A stretch of DNA of 47,276 nt from CBDUBU01 sp965365465 (lineage in GTDB: Bacteria; Bacteroidota; Rhodothermia; Rhodothermales; DASSAV01). The notes beneath the pieces were generated by a model. That model was not told the origin of the DNA, searched no databases, and saw only the letters and a list, made by a program, of their open reading frames with translations. The stretch lies in the NCBI GenBank assembly GCA_965365465.1, contig CBDUBU010000003.1:1-47276 (forward strand), written 5' to 3'. Each line of letters opens with the position of its first letter. Positions within the stretch are counted from its first letter, which is position 1. Shown in pieces: positions 16,531-23,414 of the stretch. Made by a program: the position numbers and the translations under genes.

Positions 16531-17928
16531 TTACGGATCGACGCAAGGAATATACGTGATCTTTGCAATAGAGCCGGTGCTTTCAGTGATACGCACCGTG
16601 TCCGCAATGCGGCGGCCCACTACCCACACGATTTCATCTCTCGAACAAAGCACAAATACCCTTTTACGAGAGCGGGAAGGGACTTTTTCATCGGTGAGAA
16701 AATCGCTCACCTTTTTGGAATGCAACATTCCAAGAGGTCGAAACCGGTCGCCGTCTTGCCACGGGCGCGCCAGCAGGGGAAATGAAAGCATAGCAGCATC
16801 CATATAGGCAACGAGAGGCGTTCCGGCGTCAAGAGCGTCAGGAGCGTACGGCAGAAGCTCTACGGTGATTATTCCGGATTCAATGTCGATCTGCTCATCT
16901 GGTCCAACAACAGCGGCAGCGCCCCTTGAAATGTTCGTCAGGGGGCGATTCTGGAAGACGATCTCGGTTCGTTCACGAAAGACGATTCCGGGTCCAACCA
17001 GTTCCAGGCGTCCTGTCTGACTGAATCGCAGTGCAGAAATTCTTTCGGCGACCAATGCAGATTTTTCAGCTTCGGGGATCCAGCGCCGCAGGCCCTCCAG
17101 AATCACGCGATTTCGCCAGACGGCAGGCAAGGAATCCAGATAGGCAATGTCGAGTCCACCGCTTTTTTCGCCTATTGCTCTGCTGCACGCTTTCATGTGG
17201 ATGCGAAGCTGGGTGCGCAAGGAGGTGGAAACATATTCGCGCGTCAGGTTAGCAGCCTGCGCGATGTTTCGGACAGCTCCATTCCCAAAATGTGCTGCAA
17301 TGACAGGTAGGATTTCCCGGCGAATTACATTTCTCCGGTATTGTAAACTGGCGTTGCTGCTGTCTTCACGCCACTGCAATGCGTTCGCTTTTGCGTAAGC
17401 TTCCAGGTCGGAACGAGGGGTTTCCAGCAAGGGACGCACCAAGCGAACATCTGCGCCGGAGACAATAGGGCGAGAGACAGGCATACCGGCCAACCCTTCC
17501 ACGCCGCTGCCTCTCAAGAGATTAAGCAGGACGGTTTCTATCTGATCGTCGCGATGGTGCGCCACCGCGACCCCCTGTAGCCCCTGGCGCCGGGCAATCT
17601 GGTGGAAAAACGTGTATCGCAGTATACGTGCGCTTGCCTGGATAGACTTCTTATGGATTTTTGCAAATGCTTTGGCATCCAGTGTGGCTGCCTCAAAAGG
17701 GAGCCGCATCGAAGCGCATAACCGCAGCACAAGCTGTTCATCCGCCTCCGATTCCTCCCCGCGGAGTTTGTAGTTGATGTGTATAACGAGCGGAGCGTAT
17801 CCGAGACTTACGAGAAGATGAAGCAGCACTACAGAATCAAGCCCGCCGCTTACGCCTACGGCGATGCGATCAGCAGGCTTGATAAGCTGGTGCTGTGCTA
17901 TGAAACACGCAACCCTGTCGCCAAGCAT
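16531..17928 (-). CDS. tilS: tRNA(Ile)-lysidine synthase TilS
   Basis: A 465-residue enzyme that uses ATP and lysine to convert the wobble cytidine of the AUA-reading isoleucine tRNA to lysidine. The PP-loop motif is GVSGGLDSVVLLHLL (SGGLDS about 27-32), followed by HINYKLRGEESEADE, AVAHHRDDQIETVLLNLLRGSG and PLLETPRSDLEAYA. C-terminal TilS domains follow, with WQDGDRFRPLGMLHSKKVSDFLTDEKVP near the end. The ATG at 17928, after AGGG, gives the usual N-terminus; a TTG at 17985, 8 bases past the mutL stop, would add 19 residues. It is translated in a tight series after mutL. Confidence 0.93.
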   Translation of the reverse strand: MLGDRVACFIAQHQLIKPADRIAVGVSGGLDSVVLLHLLVSLGYAPLVIHINYKLRGEESEADEQLVLRLCASMRLPFEAATLDAKAFAKIHKKSIQASARILRYTFFHQIARRQGLQGVAVAHHRDDQIETVLLNLLRGSGVEGLAGMPVSRPIVSGADVRLVRPLLETPRSDLEAYAKANALQWREDSSNASLQYRRNVIRREILPVIAAHFGNGAVRNIAQAANLTREYVSTSLRTQLRIHMKACSRAIGEKSGGLDIAYLDSLPAVWRNRVILEGLRRWIPEAEKSALVAERISALRFSQTGRLELVGPGIVFRERTEIVFQNRPLTNISRGAAAVVGPDEQIDIESGIITVELLPYAPDALDAGTPLVAYMDAAMLSFPLLARPWQDGDRFRPLGMLHSKKVSDFLTDEKVPSRSRKRVFVLCSRDEIVWVVGRRIADTVRITESTGSIAKITYIPCVDP

Positions 17929-17993
17929 GGGATGTACCCTGATGCGGTGCTCTTCAGAGAGAAAGGCGGTCAGCGCCGTTCGCAAACCACTAT

Positions 17994-19922
17994 CTATCCA
18001 CCAAATCTTTTGGTCAGTTCGTCCATGGATATCTTAATCATCGTGGGCTGACCATGAGGATCGGCATAGGGCATTTCGCAAAGGAAAAGCTGGTCAATGA
18101 GCGCGCGCATTTCCTTTGTGGTTAGTTTCTTGCCAGGGGCGATTGCGCTGCGTCGTGCAATACTCTTGGCAAGATTGTCATGCCCCTTGATGTGCAATTC
18201 GTCTCTGTAGTCCTTGAACTGCTCCAGGATGTCTTCAAGAATGGTAAGTTCATCGCCGACACGAATGTCCGTCGGGACGCCGCGTAAGACGACGGTGCGT
18301 CCGCCAAACAACTCCAGGTCAAAGCCGAGGGAGCGCAGATCGGGAATAAGATCCTGTAAAAGGGCGAAGTCCGCCAGGTTAAATTCAATGGTTTGCGGAA
18401 ACAATAGCTGCTGAGAAAGCCCGAAGCCGCTTTTCATGCTTTGCAGCGCACGTTCGTAAAGAATTCTCTGGTGCGCTGCATTCTGGTCAAGGACCATTAA
18501 CCCTGATCGAATCTGAGTAAGAATATACCGATCATGAAATTGCCAGAGCAGGTGTTCATCCGAAAGATCATCCTGTTCAGACGACAAGACGGAATGCGTT
18601 TCTCCGAAGGCTCTGTGTTCTATCTGTTCCTCTGGAGAAGGCTCCTGGTCGTACAACTGCCTGGAAAGTTCGCCCGGACTGCGCTGTTCGAACATCCCGG
18701 TTTGTCGCTCAAAGGGAGGCGACGAAGAGACGGAAGGATTGCCTACTGCATGGCGTATTTGTCGTTCTGGAGAAAAGCTTCCTGTCTGAAAAGCGCTGAA
18801 AGATCGCAGATGCTCCTGGGGAGCGCCGGTCGACTGCGCCGATTCCAGACTAGCTTGTGCGGGTTTCGCCGGAGTCATCTGAGGCGTAAGATCAGCAACC
18901 CCTAGCGCCTTCCTGACAACGGCACGCACAAAACCGTAGACCCCTCTTTCATCGTCAAACTTGATTTCAGCCTTCGTCGGATGCACGTTGATGTCTATAT
19001 GTCGGGGATCCAGCGTCAGAAAGAGCGCAAAAAACGGGATTGCCCCATCAGGAAGCATTTTCTCGTAAGCTGCGAAAACAGCGTGCTCTAGAAAGCGGTT
19101 CTTTATGAAACGTCCATTGACGAAAAGGTACTGCTCGCCTCGGCTCCTGCGGTGGAAAGCTGCGTTTGCAACGAAGCCGCTGGCGGAAAGATAACTGGTA
19201 GCCTCATCAACCGGAATGAGATGGTCTTCGTAATTGCTGCCGAACAGCTCGCCAATCCTGGACCTGAGCGCGTCCATAAAACCAGCGTCCGGCGATGCGT
19301 TCAAACGGTAAACTTCATGGTCGTCATGAATCAGCGTAAAGCCGATTTGCGGGTTTGAGAGCGCCAGGAACTGGAACGTTTCCAGCAAATGCTTGAATTC
19401 TGTGGCAGGCGTCTTAAGAAAATTTCGGCGGGCGGGGACATTGTAGAAAAGATTGCGGATAGATACGGAAGTGCCGTTCGGAGCAGCGCAAGGCTCCTGG
19501 TTTACGATAGCGCCGCCGTGAACACGAACAGAGAACCCTGCCTCATCCTGCACCCGCTTGGTCTTGAGTTCCACCTGCGCTACGGCAGCAATAGAAGCAA
19601 GCGCTTCTCCCCGAAATCCAAGCGTTTGAATCTTTTCAAGATCCTCTACAGATCTGATTTTACTCGTTGCGTGCCTGCGAAAGCAGGTAATTGCATCCGG
19701 AGGGCACATACCGCACCCGTCGTCTATCACCTGAATAAGCTCGCTTCCTGCCCCTTTCAGTATGATCGTGATATGATCGGCGCCTGCATCTATCGCGTTC
19801 TCGACGAGTTCTTTTGCTGCGGAAGCAGGTCGCTGCACAACCTCTCCGGCGGCAATTTTATTCGCCAGTGTTTCGGGCATCACCCGGATAATACTTTTGG
19901 GATCGATTAGAACCTCCGACAC
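17994..19922 (-). CDS. mutL: DNA mismatch repair protein MutL
   Basis: A 642-residue MutL with a GTG start. The GHKL ATPase motifs are intact: KELVENAIDAGAD (I), VIDDGCGM (II), TLGFRGEALASI (III) and GTSVSIRNLFYNVPARRNFLK (IV). A long polar linker (about 345-440) leads to the C-terminal dimerisation domain. There the usual endonuclease motif DQHA(x)2E(x)4E reads DQNAAHQRILYE, and the CPHGRP motif reads DPHGQP, so several expected metal ligands are absent. The protein should bridge mismatch recognition to repair, but nicking activity is doubtful. It lies between a small YxPRYYD protein and tilS on one strand. Confidence 0.95.
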   Translation of the reverse strand: MSEVLIDPKSIIRVMPETLANKIAAGEVVQRPASAAKELVENAIDAGADHITIILKGAGSELIQVIDDGCGMCPPDAITCFRRHATSKIRSVEDLEKIQTLGFRGEALASIAAVAQVELKTKRVQDEAGFSVRVHGGAIVNQEPCAAPNGTSVSIRNLFYNVPARRNFLKTPATEFKHLLETFQFLALSNPQIGFTLIHDDHEVYRLNASPDAGFMDALRSRIGELFGSNYEDHLIPVDEATSYLSASGFVANAAFHRRSRGEQYLFVNGRFIKNRFLEHAVFAAYEKMLPDGAIPFFALFLTLDPRHIDINVHPTKAEIKFDDERGVYGFVRAVVRKALGVADLTPQMTPAKPAQASLESAQSTGAPQEHLRSFSAFQTGSFSPERQIRHAVGNPSVSSSPPFERQTGMFEQRSPGELSRQLYDQEPSPEEQIEHRAFGETHSVLSSEQDDLSDEHLLWQFHDRYILTQIRSGLMVLDQNAAHQRILYERALQSMKSGFGLSQQLLFPQTIEFNLADFALLQDLIPDLRSLGFDLELFGGRTVVLRGVPTDIRVGDELTILEDILEQFKDYRDELHIKGHDNLAKSIARRSAIAPGKKLTTKEMRALIDQLFLCEMPYADPHGQPTMIKISMDELTKRFGG

Positions 19923-19979
19923 GCTTTTCTAAGCTCAGTCCAGAAAATGATGATACGGGTTAGCTGTCGCCTTCCGGCC

Positions 19980-20183
19980 CTACATGAGGCGGATATAAAT
20001 GAAGATGGCGAATAGCAACAAAACCAGCAGCAGGAACAGGCTACTGGGTTTGCGACGCCTCCGCGATCGCCCCTGCACCCTCATCCGCCGTTTGATGTCA
20101 TCGTCTTTGTGAGGGTCGTAGTAACGCGGCTCATAACCAAACTGGCGCGGGCGGGCGCGTCTGTTCTGAATGAAAATTCCCAT
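19980..20183 (-). CDS. small basic single-pass membrane protein (YxPRYYD type)
   Basis: A 67-residue protein: a soluble, very basic N-terminal part with FGYEPRYYDPHKDD and an arginine cluster (RSRRRRKPSS), then one hydrophobic helix at about 48-65. Short proteins with a FxYxPRYYDP segment next to mutL are recurrent in Bacteroidota, as far as I recall the neighbourhood. The function is not known; the charge pattern predicts a cytosolic N-terminus and a C-terminal membrane anchor. The ATG at 20183 is 58 bases upstream of mutL, which suggests cotranscription with mutL and tilS. Confidence 0.75.
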   Translation of the reverse strand: MGIFIQNRRARPRQFGYEPRYYDPHKDDDIKRRMRVQGRSRRRRKPSSLFLLLVLLLFAIFIYIRLM

Positions 20184-20562
20184 GCCGGTGAGCTGTTAAT
20201 AAGCAGGTATACTTCGAGACTTTTCACCTGCAAATTATACATGAGGAGGATGACATCGTTCCGTCAGAGCAGAGCAGGCTGGGGATTGAAAACGTGTCGT
20301 TGATGAAGAATAAACGCTTTTTTTATCCATTGGCAGGGCAGTGAGTCTCGGCAATCCGGTTTAAGCATGGTCTGTGGTTGCGGCCGTAGCGATTATCTTG
20401 CCTGGATCCGGGATCAGAGGTAGGAGGCGGAATGCCAGCATGGGTGAAGCCGTAGAGCACCCACGAACGCTACTTGTTATTTCGCCCTGATATGGCGAAT
20501 TTGTATGGCTGTGCAGAGACGCAAAGAAACATCCTTTCAAGTAAACCAAAACCAAATCTGAT
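20184..20562. promoter_or_regulatory. divergent intergenic region between the mutL operon and eno
   Basis: These 379 bases separate two divergent transcription units and hold no credible ORF, so both promoters should be here. Two inverted repeats stand out: GCAGGT 20203-20208 with ACCTGC 20226-20231, 20 bases before the small-protein start, and the hairpin TTCGCC 20481-20486 with GGCGAA 20494-20499, about 65 bases before the eno ATG. I could not place convincing -10/-35 or Bacteroidota-type -7/-33 elements. Confidence 0.4.
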
Positions 20563-21846
20563 ATGGCTTACATAGAAGACATAATTGCGCGGCAGATCCT
20601 GGACAGCCGGGGAAACCCCACCGTCGAGGTAGATGTCATCACGACAGATGGCATTTCCGGAAGGGCGGCCGTTCCCAGTGGAGCCTCTACAGGCGAGCAC
20701 GAGGCTATGGAACTTCGTGACGATGATAAATCGATGTACCTCGGCAAAGGAGTTCTGAAGGCCGTTGAGAATGTGAACGACGTGATTGCTCCTGAACTGG
20801 TAGGAGTAAGCGTGCTTGAGCAGGTTCATGTAGATGACCTTCTCATTGATCTCGACGGAACTCCCAATAAGGGACGGCTGGGGGCAAATGCTATTCTGGG
20901 CGTGTCTCTGGCTGTAGCGAGGGCGGCGGCGGCATCCGTCGGTATGCCGCTTTACCGGTACATCGGCGGCGCAAACGCTCGCACGCTCCCGGTCCCGATG
21001 ATGAATATCTTGAATGGGGGACGCCACGCTGACAACAACGTGGATATGCAGGAATTTATGGTTATGCCTGCAGGGGCGGAAACCTTTGCCGATGCACTCC
21101 GAATGGGAACCGAAATCTTCCACAACCTGAAGCAGGTGCTCAAGAAAAAGGGCTACAATACCGCTGTAGGCGACGAAGGTGGGTTTGCGCCTAATCTGGG
21201 GTCCAATGAGGAAGCCATTGAGGTGATTCTTCAGGCTATCGAGCAGGCCGGATATAAGGCCGGAGATGACGTTTATATTGCGCTGGATCCTGCTTCGAGC
21301 GAGATGTATCAGAACGGCGCGTATGTTTTCTGGAAAAGCGATCCGGATCGCCAACGTACGGCGGAAGACATGGTTGCTTATTGGAGCAATTGGGTCAATC
21401 AGTATCCGATTATCTCAATTGAAGATGCCATGGCTGAAAACGACTGGGAAGGCTGGCGGATGCTGACAGAGGCGATCGGGAATAAAGTGCAGTTGGTGGG
21501 TGATGATCTTTTCGTGACCAACACCGAGAGGCTGTTGCGGGGGATCGAAGAAGGCTCCGCGAATTCCATTTTGATCAAGCTGAATCAGATCGGCACCCTG
21601 ACTGAGACCCTCGAAGCTATCGAAATGGCGCATAAACATCGCTATACGGCTGTAATCAGCCACCGGTCGGGTGAGACGGAAGATTCTACCATTGCTGATC
21701 TTGCTGTTGCAACAAATGCGGGTCAGATCAAGACAGGCTCCGCGAGCCGGAGCGACCGTACTGCAAAGTACAACCAGCTTCTGCGTATAGAAGAGCAGCT
21801 TGATTCAACGGCCATTTATCCGGGGCTGGACGCTTTTCGCCACTGA
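20563..21846 (+). CDS. eno: enolase
   Basis: A 427-residue glycolytic enzyme that converts 2-phosphoglycerate to phosphoenolpyruvate with magnesium. It opens with IEDIIARQILDSRGNPTVEVDV and contains GRAAVPSGASTGEHEA (the mobile loop), LPVPMMNILNGGRHADNNVDMQEFM, GDEGGFAPNL, metal ligands in SIEDAMAENDWEGW and VGDDLFVTN, the catalytic lysine in SILIKLNQIGTLTE, and the signature SHRSGETEDSTIADLAVA. The length and every motif are standard. It is followed by a FtsB/DivIC gene, a gene order seen in many bacterial phyla. Confidence 0.98.
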   Translation: MAYIEDIIARQILDSRGNPTVEVDVITTDGISGRAAVPSGASTGEHEAMELRDDDKSMYLGKGVLKAVENVNDVIAPELVGVSVLEQVHVDDLLIDLDGTPNKGRLGANAILGVSLAVARAAAASVGMPLYRYIGGANARTLPVPMMNILNGGRHADNNVDMQEFMVMPAGAETFADALRMGTEIFHNLKQVLKKKGYNTAVGDEGGFAPNLGSNEEAIEVILQAIEQAGYKAGDDVYIALDPASSEMYQNGAYVFWKSDPDRQRTAEDMVAYWSNWVNQYPIISIEDAMAENDWEGWRMLTEAIGNKVQLVGDDLFVTNTERLLRGIEEGSANSILIKLNQIGTLTETLEAIEMAHKHRYTAVISHRSGETEDSTIADLAVATNAGQIKTGSASRSDRTAKYNQLLRIEEQLDSTAIYPGLDAFRH

Positions 21847-21930
21847 TGAGGCAGGCAGCCGGGAACGTTAGCATCCGGGCATTGAAGCAGACAGCAACTG
21901 TTGTTTTTACCTTGCCGTTGGAGGGATGTC

Positions 21931-22239
21931 ATGAAAGCAACCGTACCGTATGGCAGCGTAGGGCGGCATTTCCGCAGGTGGGTATTGCCTGTTATCCTGG
22001 TGCTGGTGGGTATGTGGTTGGTGTTTCTAGACAGCCATAGCCTTTATCGTCGCCTTCAGTGGCATCGTGAAGTCGGCAAGTTGGTGAATGAAAATGCTGC
22101 GCTGCAAACCCGGATAGACGAGATGGAGCGGAAGCTGAGTGATGTTGCGTCTGACGAGGTTGTTGAACAGATTGCGCGGGAGCAGTATGGAATGCGCAAG
22201 CCGGGTGAGACGGTGTACCGGGTGGAAGTGAGTGAATAA
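21931..22239 (+). CDS. septum formation initiator (FtsB/DivIC family) protein
   Basis: A 102-residue bitopic membrane protein. The ATG at 21931 follows GGAGGG at ideal spacing; a longer frame to 21901 is not needed. A short basic N-terminus precedes one transmembrane helix (about 17-37, WVLPVILVLVGMWLVFL), then a coiled coil (about 45-72, LVNENAALQTRIDEMERKL), then EVVEQIAREQYGMRKPGETVYRV, the typical FtsB/DivIC ending. Such proteins link FtsL and FtsQ in the division complex. The eno-ftsB neighbourhood supports the call. A terminator-like hairpin follows. Confidence 0.88.
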   Translation: MKATVPYGSVGRHFRRWVLPVILVLVGMWLVFLDSHSLYRRLQWHREVGKLVNENAALQTRIDEMERKLSDVASDEVVEQIAREQYGMRKPGETVYRVEVSE

Positions 22240-22355
22240 GGCTCCGTCTTCTCCCCGGTGCTCTTCGTGTGCGATGCAAGTTGTTGCAACCGTTGCTGGT
22301 AAATAACCTGGCTGTTCAAGCAGAACAGGTCACCCAATATCATCAGAAACAGACG

Positions 22356-22397
22356 ACGGGAAGGGGGCGACCATAGCGGCGCCCCCGCCGTTGTTTT
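22356..22397 (+). terminator. Rho-independent terminator after the ftsB-like gene
   Basis: GGGGGCG (22363-22369) pairs with CGCCCCC (22380-22386) over a 10-base loop. An outer ACGG/CCGT helix (22356-22359 with 22388-22391) extends it past a small internal loop. TTGTTTT follows. It lies between two genes of the same strand, so it would separate eno-ftsB from the ROK gene or attenuate read-through. Confidence 0.6.
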
Positions 22398-22424
22398 AAT
22401 AGCACCTTAAAACGCATCAGGCGT

Positions 22425-23414
22425 ATGCAGCATTATGCGGTCGGAATCGACCTTGGAGGTACGATGATAAAAGCTGCCCTTGTGCAGAGAGGGCAGGGCG
22501 TTGTCATTGAGACGGCGAAGGCTACAGAGGCGTTCGGCGGCCCTGAGCACGTGCTTGATCGTATCGCATCAATCATACACGAGGTAGCCGCGGCGGCGCC
22601 GGAGGAGATTTCAGGGGTTGGCATCGGCGCTCCCGGAGCTATCAACTGGGAGCGAACTTCGGTTATCTATCCTCCCAACCTCCCCGGCTGGGAAATCATA
22701 GACCTTCGGGCAGCTCTCCAGCGGCGTCTGGAAGGATCGCTGCCGATTTTCGTTGAAAATGATGCAAACCTGGCCGGGTTAGGATCTGCACATTACGGCG
22801 CGGGACGCCCGCACCATTCGTTTATCATGGTGACGCTGGGCACCGGGGTTGGAGGAGCCATCATCTATCGTGACAAGATCTTTCGTGGGACTACTGGAGG
22901 GGCAGGAGAAATAGGGCATATGTCTATTGACTTCGAAGGCCCGACAGATCGCTATGGCATTGCAGGAGCAATTGAAGCTTACGTAGGCCAGCAGTTTCTC
23001 TCGTATCATGCACGGCATCGGCTGCTGACCCGGTTTACGAGTAAGGTCCACGAGATGGCGGGAGACGACCTTATAAACCTCACCCCGCTGATTCTTTTTG
23101 AAGCCGCACGCGGCGGCGACGAAGATGCACGTGAAGTGCTTGCCTGGGCGGGACACAAACTGGGTTGTGTACTTGCTTCCGCCGTCAATCTTCTCGATAT
23201 CCGAAAGATCATCGTGGGAGGAGGGGTATCTGCTGCCGGAGATTTTATTCTTGATCCGGCGCGTGCATCGCTGGTGCGGTATGTTATGCCAGATCTGCGC
23301 GATAGTGTCGAAATCATTCAGGAAACGCTTGGCAACGAAGTGGGTATGCTTGGAGCCGCCCATCTTGTTTTCGAGTTTCTGGATGAGCAAGTGTCTTCCT
23401 CCGGAGCCGTATAG
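22425..23414 (+). CDS. ROK family sugar kinase (glucokinase-like)
   Basis: A 329-residue ROK protein. The phosphate-binding motif GIDLGGTMIKAAL is at 7-19, followed by GVGIGAPGAINW, the catalytic aspartate in VENDANLAGLG and the adenosine-site stretch MVTLGTGVGGAII. The ROK signature region reads GGAGEIGHMSIDFEGPTDRYGIAGAIEAY: the sugar-binding glutamate and histidine are kept, but the zinc-binding cysteines usual after them (CxCGxxGC) are all missing. It probably phosphorylates glucose or a related sugar. There is no DNA-binding N-terminus, so it is a kinase rather than a ROK repressor. Confidence 0.88.
   Translation: MQHYAVGIDLGGTMIKAALVQRGQGVVIETAKATEAFGGPEHVLDRIASIIHEVAAAAPEEISGVGIGAPGAINWERTSVIYPPNLPGWEIIDLRAALQRRLEGSLPIFVENDANLAGLGSAHYGAGRPHHSFIMVTLGTGVGGAIIYRDKIFRGTTGGAGEIGHMSIDFEGPTDRYGIAGAIEAYVGQQFLSYHARHRLLTRFTSKVHEMAGDDLINLTPLILFEAARGGDEDAREVLAWAGHKLGCVLASAVNLLDIRKIIVGGGVSAAGDFILDPARASLVRYVMPDLRDSVEIIQETLGNEVGMLGAAHLVFEFLDEQVSSSGAV

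Noticed and set aside
20470..21354. 294-codon minus-strand ORF opposite eno
   Set aside because: Enolase motifs are unambiguous on the + strand; the antisense translation looks random.
23098..23382. The LptD-like reading frame stays open 285 bases upstream of 23383
   Set aside because: This part lies wholly within the ROK kinase gene in another frame and its translation shows no LptD-like or signal-like sequence.
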